Counted from the first letter of the stretch, positions 46,511 through 56,787 are shown. The stretch is 64,000 nt of DNA from Actinomycetota bacterium (GCA_020161755.1 JAIUOS010000003.1:169680-233679); one strand, 5' to 3'. Numbers and translations: made by a program. The notes: generated from the letters alone by a model not told the origin.

Positions 46511-47317
46511 TCAATTCGGGAGGGTGCAGGTACCGCGGGCGACGATCACGGCCGGGCCGGTGAGCACGGCGTCCGGGCCCGCGAGGTCGACCTCGAGCGT
46601 GCCGCCCGGCACGTCGACGGTGTAGTGGTCGGCGTCGCCCATCGCGGCCGCGGCCGCCACCACGCCGGTGCCGCAGGAACTGGTCTCGCCCACGCCGCGC
46701 TCGTGGACGCGCAGCCGGAGCCGCCCGGGTGCCTCGCGGACGACGAACTCGACGTTCACCCCGGCCGGGAAGACCTCCGGCGGCGTCCAGGCGGGCGCGT
46801 GGGCGAGGTCGAGTGCCTCGAGTTCGGCCGCGTCCGGCAGGACGGCGACCGCGTGCGGGTTGCCGACGTCGACCGAGGTGGCCGGCCAGTGTCGCTCGCC
46901 CAGGCTGACGTCGACCGCGGGCCCGACCTGCGCCGGACCCATCGTGACCGCGATCCGCCCGTCGGGCAGGAACGTGCCGGTGCGGACGCCCGCGCGGGTC
47001 AGCACGTCGACCGACGTGCCGGTGACCAGGCCCTCCTCGTCGAGGTAGCGCAGGAACACCCGCAGCCCGTTGCCGCACATCTCGGCGATGGAACCGTCGG
47101 CGTTGCGGTAGTCCATGAACCAGGTGCCGGCGGGCGCCTGCACGCCGGGCATGCGCTCGGCGCGGACGGCGCGCAGGATGCCGTCGCCGCCGATGCCGCC
47201 CCGGCGGTCGCACAGGAACGCGACCTGCCCGGCGGTCAGGTCGAACAGGTTGTCGGGGTCGGCGAACAGCACGAAGTCGTTGCGGGTGCCGTGACCCTTC
47301 GCGAACTCGATGTGCAA
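46511..47317 (-). CDS. dapF: Diaminopimelate epimerase
   Basis: Converts LL- to meso-diaminopimelate for lysine and peptidoglycan. The catalytic Cys pair is visible in AEMCGNGLR and SSCGTGVVAA, and KGHGTRNDF begins the protein. 268 residues from a TTG at 47317, chosen because AGGAG stands seven bases upstream and homologues start with M-x-F-x-KGHGT. That ribosome site overlaps the TAG stop of miaA (47328-47330), so the two genes are translationally coupled. Whether the wall contains meso- or LL-DAP cannot be judged from this gene. Confidence 0.93.
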   Translation of the reverse strand: MHIEFAKGHGTRNDFVLFADPDNLFDLTAGQVAFLCDRRGGIGGDGILRAVRAERMPGVQAPAGTWFMDYRNADGSIAEMCGNGLRVFLRYLDEEGLVTGTSVDVLTRAGVRTGTFLPDGRIAVTMGPAQVGPAVDVSLGERHWPATSVDVGNPHAVAVLPDAAELEALDLAHAPAWTPPEVFPAGVNVEFVVREAPGRLRLRVHERGVGETSSCGTGVVAAAAAMGDADHYTVDVPGGTLEVDLAGPDAVLTGPAVIVARGTCTLPN

Positions 47318-47327
47318 GACCGTGCTC

Positions 47328-48266
47328 CTATCCACCGAGCACGATACCCCGCACCGCCGACGCCATCGCCCCGGCGGCGTCCGCACCGCCCGGCAGCCAG
47401 GTGATGCGCGGGTCGCGGCGGAACCAGCCCAGCTGCTTGCGGGCGAACCGCCGGGTGCCGGTGATCGTGGCCTCGCGGGCCGCGTCCTCGCTGGTCTGGC
47501 CGTCGAGGAAGGCCAGCACCTGCCGGTAGCCGAGCGCGCGGGACGCCGTCCGCCCCTCCCGCAGGCCGCGCCCGGCCAGGTCGCGCACCTCCGCCACCAG
47601 GCCGTCGGCCCACATCCGGTGCACCCGCGTCCCGATCCGTTCGTCCAGGACGTCCCGAGGCACCTCCAGCCCGAACTGCAGCACCCCGTCCAGGGCGTAG
47701 TCCCAGGTGGGCAGGGTCGAGGTGAAACTGCCGGTGAGCTCGATCACCTCGAGCGCGCGGACGGTGCGGCGCGCGTTGCCGGGCAGGATCCCGGCCGCAG
47801 CCTCGGGCGAGATCGCGGCCAGCCGCGCGTGCAGCGCCTCCGCGCCGACACCGGCCAGTTCGTCCTCCAGGCGCGCACGGACGGCCGCGTCGGTACCCGG
47901 GAACGCGAAGTCGTCCAGGATCGCGTGGACGTACAGCGCCGAGCCGCCGGCCAGCAGCGGCACCACGCCGCGCGCCCGGCAGTCGGCGATCGCCGCGCGG
48001 GCCAGGGCCTGGAAGTCGGCCACGCTCGCGCTCTGGGTCACGTCCATGATGTCGATCAGGTGGTGCGGGACGCCGCCGCGCTCGGCGGGCGTGGGCTTGG
48101 CGGTGCCGATGTCCATGCCGCGGTAGACCAGCATCGAGTCGGCGTTCACCACCTCTGCCGGGATGCCGGAGGCGGCCAGGAGGTGCGTCAGCTTGACGGC
48201 CACGGCGGTCTTGCCGCTGGCCGTGGGCCCGTTGAGCGCCACCACCGGGAGATTCACGTCTGGCAT
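47328..48266 (-). CDS. miaA: tRNA dimethylallyltransferase
   Basis: Adds a dimethylallyl group to N6 of A37 in tRNAs reading UNN codons; MiaB (48662) then methylthiolates the same base. 312 residues, P-loop GPTASGKT at 13-20, followed by VVNADSMLVYRGMDIGTAKPT, VPHHLIDI, and the conserved GSALYVHAIL. C-terminal RRFARKQLGWFRRD is the tRNA-binding element. First gene of the miaA-dapF-hflX-dinG operon. Confidence 0.95.
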   Translation of the reverse strand: MPDVNLPVVALNGPTASGKTAVAVKLTHLLAASGIPAEVVNADSMLVYRGMDIGTAKPTPAERGGVPHHLIDIMDVTQSASVADFQALARAAIADCRARGVVPLLAGGSALYVHAILDDFAFPGTDAAVRARLEDELAGVGAEALHARLAAISPEAAAGILPGNARRTVRALEVIELTGSFTSTLPTWDYALDGVLQFGLEVPRDVLDERIGTRVHRMWADGLVAEVRDLAGRGLREGRTASRALGYRQVLAFLDGQTSEDAAREATITGTRRFARKQLGWFRRDPRITWLPGGADAAGAMASAVRGIVLGG

Positions 48267-48370
48267 TGTCTCAAGTCACCCGCGTAGGTGCTTGGCACGG
48301 CGCTCCCGCAGGCACACAATGGAGGTCGCAGCCAGGAGGCCCCTGGCGCCGGGAGCAGAAAGGAGGTCGC

Positions 48371-48544
48371 ATGGATATCGTTGAACAGATCAAGGGTGCC
48401 GTGGCCGGCCACGAAGCTGAAATCGCACAGGGCATCGAGCAGGTGGGTGACTTTGTCGACGAGAAGACCGGCGGTCAGTACGCGGCCCAGGTGGATCAGG
48501 CCCAGGACTTCCTGAAGGATCAACTGGAGGGCACTGCCCAGTAA
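48371..48544 (+). CDS. MT0933-like (Rv0909 family) antitoxin-type small protein
   Basis: 57 residues, helical and acidic: VEQIKGAVAGHEAEIAQG then VGDFVDEKTGGQYAAQVD and a short tail. This matches the small actinobacterial family annotated as MT0933/Rv0909-type antitoxin. No toxin gene is adjacent: the neighbours on both sides are minus-strand tRNA modification genes. A near-perfect ribosome site AAAGGAGGTC precedes the ATG at 48371, the strongest in the window, so high expression is likely. The antitoxin label comes from the family and is not proven here. Confidence 0.82.
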   Translation: MDIVEQIKGAVAGHEAEIAQGIEQVGDFVDEKTGGQYAAQVDQAQDFLKDQLEGTAQ

Positions 48545-48596
48545 CCGGACCCACCGATCTGTCGCGGGACGATTTCCCGCACAACGACTGAAGGAC

Positions 48597-48629
48597 CCGA
48601 GGGGTCGGCCTGAGAGGCCGGCCCCTCGG
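48597..48629. terminator. Bidirectional terminator hairpin
   Basis: CCGAGGGGTCGGCC (48597-48610) pairs with 48616-48629 over 14 bases, with one T/G position that is a wobble pair in RNA, and a TGAGA loop. It lies between the small antitoxin-type gene and the miaB stop. Confidence 0.85.
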
Positions 48630-48661
48630 CCCGTTCCCGGGAGAGTTCTCACGCGCCGTTC

Positions 48662-50104
48662 TCAGGCGCGGACGAGCTTCGGCAGGCCCAGGTTCGTGCC
48701 CGCCGACTGGACCGGGGCGGCGTTGCGGGCCTCCCAGGCGTCGCCGCCGCGGGTGCGCCGCAGCCCGACCAGCCCGCCGTCGGCGTTGAGGTGGTGCGGC
48801 GCGGCGTGGCTGATGGTGGCCGAGGCGATGTCGCCGGGCCGCGGCCGCAGCGCCGGGTCCTCCGGGACGCGGACGTGCACCAGCCGGTTGTCCCGGGCCC
48901 GGCCCGACATGCGGTGGGTGGCGGCGTCCTTGCGTCCCTCGCCGTCGGCGAAGAGCACCTCGACGCTCTGGCCCTCCAACCTCAGGTTCTCCGCCCAGGA
49001 CAGCTCCCCCACCAGGTCGACGAGTCGCTCGTAGCGCTCCTGCACGACCTCCTTGGGCACCTGGTCGGGCATGGTGGCCGCCGGGGTGCCCGGACGGATC
49101 GAGTACTGGAAGGTGAACGCCGCGGCGAACCGGGACGCCCGGACCACGTCGAGGGTGGCGGCGAAGTCCTCCTCGGTCTCGCCGGGGAAGCCGACGATGA
49201 TGTCGGTGGTGATCGCCGCGTGCGGGATGGCCGTGCGCACCCGGTCGAGGATGCCGAGGAACTTCTCGCTGCGGTAGGAGCGCCGCATGGCCTTGAGCAC
49301 CCGGTCGGAGCCGGACTGCAGCGGCATGTGCAGCGACGGCATCACGTTGGGGGTCTCGGCCATGGCCGCGATCACGTCGTCGGTGAACGCCGCCGGGTGC
49401 GGGGACGTGAACCGCACCCGCTCGAGCCCGTCGATGCCGCCACACGCCCGCAGCAGCTTCGCGAACGCCCCCCGGTCGCCGAACTCCACGCCGTAGGTGT
49501 TCACGTTCTGGCCCAGCAGGGTGATCTCCTGGACGCCCTCGGCGACCAGCGCCTCGATCTCGGCGAGGACGTCGCCGGGACGCCGGTCGTTCTCCTTGCC
49601 GCGCAGCGCCGGGACGATGCAGAACGTGCAGGTGTTGTTGCAGCCGACGCTGATCGACACCCACGCGGCGTAGGCCGAGTCGCGACGGGTGGGCAGCGTG
49701 GACGGGAACCGCTCGAGGGACTCCAGGATCTCGACCTGGGCCTCCTGCTGCACCCGGGCACGCTCAAGCAGTACCGGCAACGACCCGAGGTTGTTGGTGC
49801 CGAACACGACGTCGACCCACGGCGCCTTCTGGACGACCAGCTGCCGGTCCTTCTGGGCCATGCACCCGCCGACCGCGATCTGCATGCCCTCGTGGGACTG
49901 CTTGACCGGGGCGAGGTGGCCGAGGTTGCCGTAGAGCCGGTTGTCGGCGTTCTCGCGCACCGCGCAGGTGTTGAACACGACCACGTCCGCCTGGGCGCCC
50001 GGCTCGGCCGCGGCGTAGCCCGCGTCCAGCAGCACGCCGGCGATCCGCTCGGAGTCGTGGACGTTCATCTGGCAGCCGTAGGTGACCACCTCGAAGGTGC
50101 GCAT
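48662..50104 (-). CDS. miaB: tRNA-2-methylthio-N6-dimethylallyladenosine synthase
   Basis: Radical-SAM enzyme that adds the methylthio group to i6A37, after MiaA. 480 residues: N-terminal UPF0004 domain with [11 protein letters not shown] and two further Cys ([15 protein letters not shown]) for one iron-sulphur cluster, radical-[11 protein letters not shown] for the second, and a C-terminal TRAM domain. Start ATG at 50104, 40 bases after rny. Confidence 0.95.
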   Translation of the reverse strand: MRTFEVVTYGCQMNVHDSERIAGVLLDAGYAAAEPGAQADVVVFNTCAVRENADNRLYGNLGHLAPVKQSHEGMQIAVGGCMAQKDRQLVVQKAPWVDVVFGTNNLGSLPVLLERARVQQEAQVEILESLERFPSTLPTRRDSAYAAWVSISVGCNNTCTFCIVPALRGKENDRRPGDVLAEIEALVAEGVQEITLLGQNVNTYGVEFGDRGAFAKLLRACGGIDGLERVRFTSPHPAAFTDDVIAAMAETPNVMPSLHMPLQSGSDRVLKAMRRSYRSEKFLGILDRVRTAIPHAAITTDIIVGFPGETEEDFAATLDVVRASRFAAAFTFQYSIRPGTPAATMPDQVPKEVVQERYERLVDLVGELSWAENLRLEGQSVEVLFADGEGRKDAATHRMSGRARDNRLVHVRVPEDPALRPRPGDIASATISHAAPHHLNADGGLVGLRRTRGGDAWEARNAAPVQSAGTNLGLPKLVRA

Positions 50105-50144
50105 GAGGCGGTACTCTACCCGCCGCCGGACGGACGGCCGTCCG

Positions 50145-51674
50145 CTACTTGGCGAGGGCGACGGCGCGGGACTCCCGCACCACGGTGACCTTGATGCTGC
50201 CCGGGTAGGTGAGTTCCTCCTCGACCCGCTTGGCGATGTCGCGGGCGATTGCGACCGACTGCGCGTCGTTCACCAGCTCGGGGGTCACCATCACCCGGAT
50301 CTCGCGCCCGGCCTGCATGGCGAACACTTTGTCGACCCCCGCATGCTCCTTGGCGATGTCCTCCAACCGCTGGAGCCGCTTCACGTAGATCTCCAGGCTC
50401 TCCCGGCGGGCGCCCGGGCGGCTGCCGCTGATCGCGTCCGCGGCCTGGGTGAGGACGGCTTCGACCGTGCGCGGCTCGACCTCGTTGTGGTGGGCCTCGA
50501 TGGCGTGGACGATGTCGGGGTGCTCGCCGTGGCGGCGGGCCAGGTCGGCCCCCACCTTGGCGTGCGAGCCCTCGGCCTCGTGGGTGAGGGCCTTGCCGAT
50601 GTCGTGCAGGAAGGCGGCGCGACGACAGGTGTCGACGTCCAGCCCGAGCTCGGCGGCCAGCAGCGCGGCGATGTGGCCGCACTCGACCAGGTGCTTGAGC
50701 ACGTTCTGCCCGTAGGACGTGCGGTACTGCAACGCGCCGAGGATCGGCAGCAGGCCGGGGGCGAGGTCGGTGATGCCCATCTCGATGAGGGCGTCCTCGG
50801 CGGCCCGGATGCACAGCTCGTCGACGCGCCGCTTGCTGCGCTCGTGCACCTCCTCGATGCGCGCGGGGTGGATGCGTCCGTCGGCGACGAGTTCGGTGAG
50901 GGTCAGCCGGGCGGTCTCGCGCCGCACCGGGTCGAAGCAGGACAGCAGCACGCTCTCGGGGGTGTCGTCGATGAGCACGTTCACGCCGGTGATCTGCTCG
51001 AACGCGCGGATGTTGCGGCCCTCGCGCCCGATGATGCGGCCCTTCATCTCATCGCTCGGCAGCGGCACGCTGGCCACGACCGACTCGGTGGTCTGCTCGG
51101 CGGCGAGCCGCTGCATGCTGGTGACGATGATGCTGCGCGCGGTGGCGTCGGCGTTGCGGCGCGCCTCGGACTCGATCTCGCGGGTGAGCTGGGCGGCGTG
51201 CAGGCGCGCGTCCTTCTCGACGTGGGCCATCAGTTCGGTCCGGGCCTCGTCGGCGCTGAGGCCGGCAGCGGTGGCGAGCGCCTCCACCTGGTGTGCCTCG
51301 GCCTCGTCGAGCTGGGCCTCCCGCTGGTCGAGGGTCGCGGCGATCTGGTCCAGGTGCGCCTCGCGGGTGTGCATCTCCTCGAGATACCGGTTGAGACGGT
51401 CCTCACGCTCGGCCAGCAGTTCCTCGCGCCGGTCGGCGGCCTGTCGCCGGGTGCGCAGTTCCTCCTCCAGCGCGGCCGGCACCGTGGCCTGCGCCGGGGT
51501 GGCCGGGGCGATCCCGCGTCGGGCCTCCCGCGGGTCGCGGGAGGGGCCGGGACGGCGGCGACCGCCGCGCACCGCGGCTCCGCCGCGCAGCAGGACGACG
51601 AGCAGCACCACCACGCCGACGGTGACCAGAACGAGGATCCCCACCAGGAATGTCAGCACGACGATCTGGTCCAT
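50145..51674 (-). CDS. rny: Ribonuclease Y
   Basis: Membrane-anchored endoribonuclease that starts mRNA decay. 509 residues: one N-terminal membrane helix (about 4-28), a long charged coiled coil to about residue 185, a KH domain ([24 protein letters not shown]), and an HD domain with HDIGK and the following HHNE. The ATG at 51674 is chosen because GAGGAGGAC precedes it and the membrane helix starts directly after. About 175 bases of promoter region separate it from recX. Actinobacteria vary between RNase Y, RNase E/G and RNase J as main decay enzymes. Confidence 0.94.
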   Translation of the reverse strand: MDQIVVLTFLVGILVLVTVGVVVLLVVLLRGGAAVRGGRRRPGPSRDPREARRGIAPATPAQATVPAALEEELRTRRQAADRREELLAEREDRLNRYLEEMHTREAHLDQIAATLDQREAQLDEAEAHQVEALATAAGLSADEARTELMAHVEKDARLHAAQLTREIESEARRNADATARSIIVTSMQRLAAEQTTESVVASVPLPSDEMKGRIIGREGRNIRAFEQITGVNVLIDDTPESVLLSCFDPVRRETARLTLTELVADGRIHPARIEEVHERSKRRVDELCIRAAEDALIEMGITDLAPGLLPILGALQYRTSYGQNVLKHLVECGHIAALLAAELGLDVDTCRRAAFLHDIGKALTHEAEGSHAKVGADLARRHGEHPDIVHAIEAHHNEVEPRTVEAVLTQAADAISGSRPGARRESLEIYVKRLQRLEDIAKEHAGVDKVFAMQAGREIRVMVTPELVNDAQSVAIARDIAKRVEEELTYPGSIKVTVVRESRAVALAK

Positions 51675-51851
51675 GGCGTCCTCCTCGAGCGGTTGCGGGG
51701 ACGCCGGAGCCCACTCCTTGGCAGACGGCAAATCAGGCCCGGCCAGGCCGAGCCTCGAGGTATCGCGGGGTTTCAGTCCCCAGTGATGGTCAGTCAGTCG
51801 CTCAGGAATGGGTTCGCGGACGCACCCAAGCGCAGGCTAAGGCCGCCGCCG

Positions 51852-52460
51852 TCAATCCGCAAGGTCGGGCAGGTCGGCCAGCACTTCGCGGGTGACCTGC
51901 GCCACCACGGACGCCGGGAAGCCGCGGCGCGCGAGCGCTCCGGCCAACCGGCGGTAGCGCACCTGCGGGTCGAGCCCGGCCAGCGAACGCGCCTTCCGCT
52001 CCGCGAGCCCCCGCGCCACGGCGAGGTCGCGGTCGCCGTCGAGGTCGGCGACGGCCTCGTCGATCACGTCGCGGTCGACGCCCTTCTCGGCGAGCTCCGC
52101 CAGCAGGGCGCGACGGCTCTTCTGCCGCCTGTCGCCGGCCGCCAGCCAGTCGCGCGCGAACTCCGCGTCGTCGATCAGGCCGACGTCGGAGAGCCGGTCG
52201 AGCACCTCCTGCGCGACGTCCTCGGGCACGTTCTTGCGGGCGAGCGCCCGCGCCAGCTCGGTACGGCTGCGTGCCCGCACCGTGAGCTGGCGCAACGCGA
52301 TCTCGCGCGCCACCCCGATCGGGTCGGCGTCGGGCGCGTCCTGGTCGTCGGCGTCAGCGCGAGGTCGGCGGCGGCCCTTCGTGACGTCGTCCCTCGTACC
52401 TCGGGACGACTCCTCAGGGACCGCTCCGGGTTCCCAGGGCGTCCCGGGCTCGTCGCGCAT
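51852..52460 (-). CDS. recX: Regulatory protein RecX
   Basis: 202-residue modulator that binds RecA filaments and inhibits recombinase activity. Three RecX three-helix repeats are visible from about residue 48 (AREIALRQLTVRARSRTELARAL; then DVAQEVLDRLSDVGLIDDAEFARDWL). The first ~45 residues are charged and disordered. It starts four bases after the recA stop, so it is expressed from the SOS-controlled recA promoter. Confidence 0.93.
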   Translation of the reverse strand: MRDEPGTPWEPGAVPEESSRGTRDDVTKGRRRPRADADDQDAPDADPIGVAREIALRQLTVRARSRTELARALARKNVPEDVAQEVLDRLSDVGLIDDAEFARDWLAAGDRRQKSRRALLAELAEKGVDRDVIDEAVADLDGDRDLAVARGLAERKARSLAGLDPQVRYRRLAGALARRGFPASVVAQVTREVLADLPDLAD

Positions 52461-52464
52461 CAGC

Positions 52465-53511
52465 TCAGAACTCCACCTCGCCGGTCAGCGGGTTGATGCC
52501 CTCGGGCACCTCCGCGGCCGCCCCGACGCCCAGCTGGGTGAGGATCCGCTTCTCGATCTCGGCGGCCACGTCGGGGTTCGTCTTGAGGAAGGTGCGGGCG
52601 TTCTCCTTGCCCTGACCGAGCTGGTCGGCGTCGTAGGTGAACCAGGCGCCGGCCTTGCGGATGATGCCGCAGTCGACGCCGAGGTCGATCAGGCTGCCCT
52701 CACGGCTGATGCCCTGCCCGTAGATGATGTCGAACTCGGCCTGCTTGAACGGCGGGGCCACCTTGTTCTTGACCACCTTGACCCGGGTGCGGTTGCCGAC
52801 CATGTCGGAACCGTCCTTCAGGGTCTCGATGCGTCGCACGTCGAGCCGCACCGAGGAGTAGAACTTCAGCGCACGGCCACCGGTGGTGGTCTCGGGCGAG
52901 CCGAACATGACGCCGATCTTCTCGCGGAGCTGGTTGATGAAGATGGCGGTGGTGTTGGAGCCGGACAGCGCGCCGGTCATCTTGCGCAGGGCCTGGCTCA
53001 TCAGGCGGGCCTGGAGGCCGACGTGGCTGTCACCCATCTCGCCCTCGATCTCGGCGCGCGGCGTCAGGGCGGCCACCGAGTCGATCACGATCAGGGCCAG
53101 GGCACCGGAGCGCACCAGAGTGTCGGCGATCTCGAGGGCCTGCTCGCCGTTGTCGGGCTGGCTCACCAGGAGGGCGTCGGTGTCGACGCCGAGCTTGGCC
53201 GCGTAGTCGGGGTCGAGCGCGTGCTCGGCGTCGATGAAGGCGCAGATGCCGCCGGCGGCTTGCGCGTTCGCGATCACGTGCAGCGCGACCGTGGTCTTGC
53301 CGCTGGACTCCGGGCCGTAGATCTCGACCACCCGACCGCGTGGGAGCCCGCCGATGCCCAGTGCCACGTCGAGGGCGATCGACCCGGTGGGGATCACCTC
53401 GATCGGCTGCCTGGTCTCGTCGCCCAGCCTCATCACCGAGCCCTTGCCGTGCTGCTTCTCGATCTGGGCCAGCGCCGCTGCGAGCGCCTTCTCCCGGTCC
53501 GCAGTCGCCAT
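52465..53511 (-). CDS. recA: Recombinase RecA
   Basis: 348-residue strand-exchange protein and co-protease for LexA cleavage. Walker A GPESSGKT at residues 66-73, the [21 protein letters not shown]2 region, and full-length colinear sequence with no intein. The ATG at 53511 is preferred over an upstream GTG at 53541 because AGAGGA lies about nine bases before it. The LexA box at 53643 and a -10 TAGCCT on the minus strand (53635-53640) give a leader of about 115 bases. recX follows. Confidence 0.97.
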   Translation of the reverse strand: MATADREKALAAALAQIEKQHGKGSVMRLGDETRQPIEVIPTGSIALDVALGIGGLPRGRVVEIYGPESSGKTTVALHVIANAQAAGGICAFIDAEHALDPDYAAKLGVDTDALLVSQPDNGEQALEIADTLVRSGALALIVIDSVAALTPRAEIEGEMGDSHVGLQARLMSQALRKMTGALSGSNTTAIFINQLREKIGVMFGSPETTTGGRALKFYSSVRLDVRRIETLKDGSDMVGNRTRVKVVKNKVAPPFKQAEFDIIYGQGISREGSLIDLGVDCGIIRKAGAWFTYDADQLGQGKENARTFLKTNPDVAAEIEKRILTQLGVGAAAEVPEGINPLTGEVEF

Positions 53512-53642
53512 CTCTCGCGTCCTCTCCGACGGTTTCTTCACTGTGTCGCCCTCACCTTAGGTAGCACCACTGACATTCGGTCAGGCGCCGACTGCTGGTG
53601 TGGATATGTCCGGCCCGTTCGGGCAGCTGTCCACAGGCTAGA

Positions 53643-53656
53643 CGAACACGTGTTCG
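53643..53656 (-). promoter_or_regulatory. recA LexA box
   Basis: CGAACACGTGTTCG is a perfect palindrome and a full SOS-box match. It lies immediately upstream of the -10 TAGCCT (minus strand, 53635-53640), in the core of the recA promoter. TGTGGATAT (53600 region) and TGTCCACAG nearby resemble DnaA boxes with one change each. Confidence 0.9.
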
Positions 53657-53684
53657 AAATGCACCCCGACACGCGGGCGGAGGA

Positions 53685-53879
53685 TCAGCGTTCGCGGGCG
53701 GGCAGTTCGAGCGCCTCCCAGGCCGCGTGCCAGATGCGCTTGCACGGCACCCCGGACGCCAGCGCCTGGCTCACCGTCCGGTGGTCGAGGCCGGCCAGCA
53801 CGACGGTGTCGGCCCACATCAGGGAGTACGCGGGGCCGAGATGGGTCTCCAGCCGGGCCCGCAGATCGGCCTCGCGCAT
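53685..53879 (-). CDS. DUF3046 family protein
   Basis: 64-residue helical protein (DLRARLETHLGPAYSLMWADT, then TVSQALASGVPCKRIWHAAWEAL) of the actinobacterial DUF3046 family, found next to recA in mycobacteria (Rv2738c) and many relatives. One Cys. Function unknown. It follows clgR after six bases and ends 29 bases before the recA SOS box, so clgR-operon read-through could reach recA. Confidence 0.88.
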   Translation of the reverse strand: MREADLRARLETHLGPAYSLMWADTVVLAGLDHRTVSQALASGVPCKRIWHAAWEALELPARER

Positions 53880-53885
53880 ACCGCC

Positions 53886-54191
53886 TCAGGCCGCGGCGAC
53901 GTGCGTGCTGCGCAGCGGGAACTGGGTGATGCCGGCGTGGCCGTCGATCTTGTCCGACACCTGCCGCAGCACGTTCGACAGCGGCACGTCCAGCGCACCG
54001 CAGATGGCGTTCAGCAGTTCGGAGGACGCTTCCTTCTGGCCGCGCTCGATCTCGGACAGGTAGCCCAGGCTCACCCTGGCCTTCCCGGAGACCTCACGCA
54101 GGGTCAGGTTCGAGGACGTGCGCAGTTCGCGCAGCGACTCGCCGAGCAGTTCCCGCATCAGCAGCGGGCGCTCGCGCACATCCTGGATCAT
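53886..54191 (-). CDS. clgR: ClgR-type transcriptional activator
   Basis: 101-residue Xre-type regulator: helix-turn-helix [27 protein letters not shown] near residues 29-56. Homologues ClgR activate clp protease genes under stress in Streptomyces, Corynebacterium and mycobacteria. The protein ends STHVAAA; ClgR proteins in those groups end in Ala-Ala degrons that ClpP proteases recognise, so conditional degradation is likely (inference). Part of rimO-pgsA-pncC-clgR-DUF3046. Confidence 0.92.
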   Translation of the reverse strand: MIQDVRERPLLMRELLGESLRELRTSSNLTLREVSGKARVSLGYLSEIERGQKEASSELLNAICGALDVPLSNVLRQVSDKIDGHAGITQFPLRSTHVAAA

Positions 54192-54235
54192 GCCTTGACT
54201 CTACCTGTCCGACGTGGGGTTGAAACGACGCTGCC

Positions 54236-54757
54236 TCAACGCCACGCGGGCACTGGTTGTTCCCCCGGGGCCGCGCCGGCGTCCAGCGCCGCGGCCAGCA
54301 GCCCCAGCGCGGCGCGGACGGTGGCCCGCCGGACGGCGTCGCGATCACCCTCGACGTCGTGCCGGACGGCCTGCGCCGGCCCGTCCGGACCGGCCACTGC
54401 CACCCATACCTCGCCGGGGGCGTGCCCGTCCTGCGGGTCGGGGCCGGCGACGCCGGTGACGGCGATCCCCCAGTCCGCCCCGGCGACGTCACGGACGCCG
54501 CGGGCGAGCGCGAGCGCGGTCTGCCCGGAGACCGGGCCGCAGGCGTCCAGCACGTCCTGGGGCACGCCGGCCAGGGTGTGCTTGAGGTCGGTCGCGTAGG
54601 CCACCACGCCGCCCCGGTAGGCGACGGACGCGCCGGGCACAGCGGTGATCGTCGCGCCGATCAGGCCACCGGTCAGCGACTCGGCGGTGGCCAGCGTCTG
54701 GCCACGGGCGGCCAGGGCTGCCACCACGGACGCCGCGGACACCTCAGGCAGGTCCAC
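54236..54757 (-). CDS. pncC: Nicotinamide-nucleotide amidohydrolase PncC (CinA C-terminal domain)
   Basis: 173-residue stand-alone CinA C-terminal domain that deamidates NMN in pyridine-nucleotide recycling. Signature pieces: LATAESLTGGLIGATITAVPGAS near residue 21, then YRGGVVAYATDLKHTLAGV and AVTGVAGPDPQDGHAPGEVWVA. GTG start at 54757 overlaps the pgsA end by 14 bases. Confidence 0.93.
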   Translation of the reverse strand: MDLPEVSAASVVAALAARGQTLATAESLTGGLIGATITAVPGASVAYRGGVVAYATDLKHTLAGVPQDVLDACGPVSGQTALALARGVRDVAGADWGIAVTGVAGPDPQDGHAPGEVWVAVAGPDGPAQAVRHDVEGDRDAVRRATVRAALGLLAAALDAGAAPGEQPVPAWR

Positions 54758-55361
54758 TCCTGGCCTTGATCGCCTCGGCGCGCAGCCGCAGGGCGTCCCG
54801 CACGTACATCAGCCCGGTGACCACGGTGAGGACGAAGGCCGCCCCCATCACCAGCCACGCCAGCCAGCCCCAGAACGGCGCCACCTGCACGGTGAGCTGG
54901 ATCGGGTACGGCAGGAACATCAGCAGGGCGATCGCCTGGAGCAGGGTCTTGATCTTGCCGGCGGCCGCCGCGGCCATCACCTCGTACTTCAGCATCGCGA
55001 CGCGCATCCAGGTGATACCCCACTCCCGGAGCAGGATGATGATCGTCACCCACCACCACAGCTCGCCGAGGATGCTCAGCGAGATGAACGCGGCGCCGGT
55101 GAGGGCCTTGTCGGCGATCGGGTCCCAGATCTTGCCGAAGTCGCTGACCAGGTCGTACTTGCGAGCCAGCTTGCCGTCGAACAGGTCGGTGAGGATCGCC
55201 ACGCCGAAGGCGACCGTCGCGAGGAGGCGCCAGCCGAAGTCGGCCGGGTGCAGGAAGAGCAGCACCACGAACACCGGGACCAGCACGAGCCGCAGCACGG
55301 TCAGCGCGTTGGGCAGCCACCGGGGAATCCCCACGGTCGCACGCTCCGCGTGTTGCGTCAT
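54744..55361 (-). CDS. pgsA: CDP-diacylglycerol--glycerol-3-phosphate 3-phosphatidyltransferase
   Basis: Makes phosphatidylglycerol phosphate for the membrane. 205 residues with about four to five helices and the CDP-alcohol phosphotransferase motif D-G-x2-A-R-x8-G-x3-D-x3-D, seen as [20 protein letters not shown]. Start ATG at 55361 overlaps the rimO stop (ATGA). Mycobacterial pgsA3 has the same place near clgR and ftsK. Confidence 0.93.
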   Translation of the reverse strand: MTQHAERATVGIPRWLPNALTVLRLVLVPVFVVLLFLHPADFGWRLLATVAFGVAILTDLFDGKLARKYDLVSDFGKIWDPIADKALTGAAFISLSILGELWWWVTIIILLREWGITWMRVAMLKYEVMAAAAAGKIKTLLQAIALLMFLPYPIQLTVQVAPFWGWLAWLVMGAAFVLTVVTGLMYVRDALRLRAEAIKARSGPA

Positions 55362-56749
55362 CGCCCCTCCAGCCCCACGACGAGATCGACACCGTCGCTC
55401 GCTTGGACACTACCCCAGACGATCGCGCCAGCAGCGACGTGGTCACCGGCTGTTTCGAGCCTAGTCCCCCCGTCGGTCTCCGGGCCCTGGTGGGCGGACC
55501 TTCCCCAGGTCTCGCCGTCGGCGGTGATGGTCTCGACGAGCACCGGGACGCGTTCGCCGATGCGGTCGGACGCACGCTCGGCCGACACCTCGTCGACCAG
55601 GCCGGCGAGCCGGTCGACCCGCTCGGCGATCACCGAGGGGTCCACCTTGCCGTCCAGGGTCGCGCCCTCGGTGCCCTCCTCGTCGGAGTAGCCGAAGACC
55701 CCGACCGCGTCGAGCCGTGCGGCGGCCAGGAAGGCGGCGAGGACCTCGACGTCGGCCTCGGTCTCGCCGGGGAAGCCGGTGATCACGTTGCTGCGGATGC
55801 CCGCGTCGGGCCGGGCCGCGCGGATGCGTCCGATCAGGTCGAGGAACGAGTCCGCGTCGCCGAAGCGCCGCATCCGCCGCAGCACGGACGCCGACGCGTG
55901 CTGGAACGGCAGGTCGAAGTACGGCAGCACCCGGTCGAGGCCGAGCATGGCGTCCAGCAGGGCGGGCCGCACCTCGGCCGGCTGGAGGTAGGACACCCGG
56001 ATCCAGTCGAGGCCGTCCACGCCGTCCAGTTCGCGCAGCAGGTGGTCCAGGCTCACCCCGAGGTCCTTGCCGTACGCGCTGGAGTTCTCGCTCACCAGCA
56101 CCACCTCACGGACGCCCTGGGTGACCAGCCAGCGGGCCTCCTCGACCACCTCTGGGATCGGGCGGGACAGGTAGGAGCCACGGAACGCGGGGATCGCGCA
56201 GAACGCGCAGCGCCGGTCGCAGCCGGACGCGATCTTCAGCGGCGCCGAGGCACCCTTGGCGAGCCGGTGGCGCGGGATCCAGCCGTGGCCCGGGACGGTG
56301 ACGTCGGCCGACCGCGCCGGCCGGGACACCGGGCTGACCGGCAGCAGGGTGCGGCGGTCGCGGGGCACGTGCGCCTCCGCGTGGCCGCCGGCCAGGATCC
56401 ACTCCAGGCGCCCGGCGATGTCGGGATAGGCGTCGAAGCCGAGGACGGCGTCCGCCTCGGGCAGGGACTCCGCCAGCTCGCGTCCGTACCGCTCGGCCAT
56501 GCAGCCGACGGCGACGACGGCCTTCGTGGTGCCGTTGCCCTTGTGGTCGGCGGCGTCGAGCAGGGTGTCGATGGAGTCCTTCTTGGCCGCGTCGATGAAA
56601 CCGCAGGTGTTCACCACGATCGCCGCCGCGCTGCCGGGGTCGTCGACGAGCGTGAAACCGCCGGCGGCCAGGCGTCCGGCCAGCTCCTCGGAGTCCACCT
56701 CGTTGCGCGCGCAACCCAGGCTGATCAGGTGCACGGGCGTCGACGTCAC
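55358..56749 (-). CDS. rimO: Ribosomal protein S12 methylthiotransferase RimO
   Basis: Radical-SAM enzyme that methylthiolates a conserved Asp in ribosomal protein S12. 463 residues; N-terminal [14 protein letters not shown] with VNTCGF and VGCMAERYG Cys, radical-[16 protein letters not shown], and a C-terminal TRAM domain. The start is the GTG at 56749: TAGCGT on the minus strand ends seven bases upstream, and homologues begin just before SLGC. Heads an operon of five genes to DUF3046. Confidence 0.94.
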   Translation of the reverse strand: MTSTPVHLISLGCARNEVDSEELAGRLAAGGFTLVDDPGSAAAIVVNTCGFIDAAKKDSIDTLLDAADHKGNGTTKAVVAVGCMAERYGRELAESLPEADAVLGFDAYPDIAGRLEWILAGGHAEAHVPRDRRTLLPVSPVSRPARSADVTVPGHGWIPRHRLAKGASAPLKIASGCDRRCAFCAIPAFRGSYLSRPIPEVVEEARWLVTQGVREVVLVSENSSAYGKDLGVSLDHLLRELDGVDGLDWIRVSYLQPAEVRPALLDAMLGLDRVLPYFDLPFQHASASVLRRMRRFGDADSFLDLIGRIRAARPDAGIRSNVITGFPGETEADVEVLAAFLAAARLDAVGVFGYSDEEGTEGATLDGKVDPSVIAERVDRLAGLVDEVSAERASDRIGERVPVLVETITADGETWGRSAHQGPETDGGTRLETAGDHVAAGAIVWGSVQASDGVDLVVGLEGR

Positions 56750-56787
56750 CCGCGCCACGCTACCCCAACACCGAACCCGCGGCCTGT

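Noticed and set aside
51760..51785. GGGG-TTTCAGT-CCCC hairpin upstream of rny
   Set aside because: Only four base pairs in a GC-rich region; too weak to call a regulatory element.
52465..53511. Intein in recA, as in M. tuberculosis
   Set aside because: The protein is colinear at 348 residues, with no insertion after the Walker A region.
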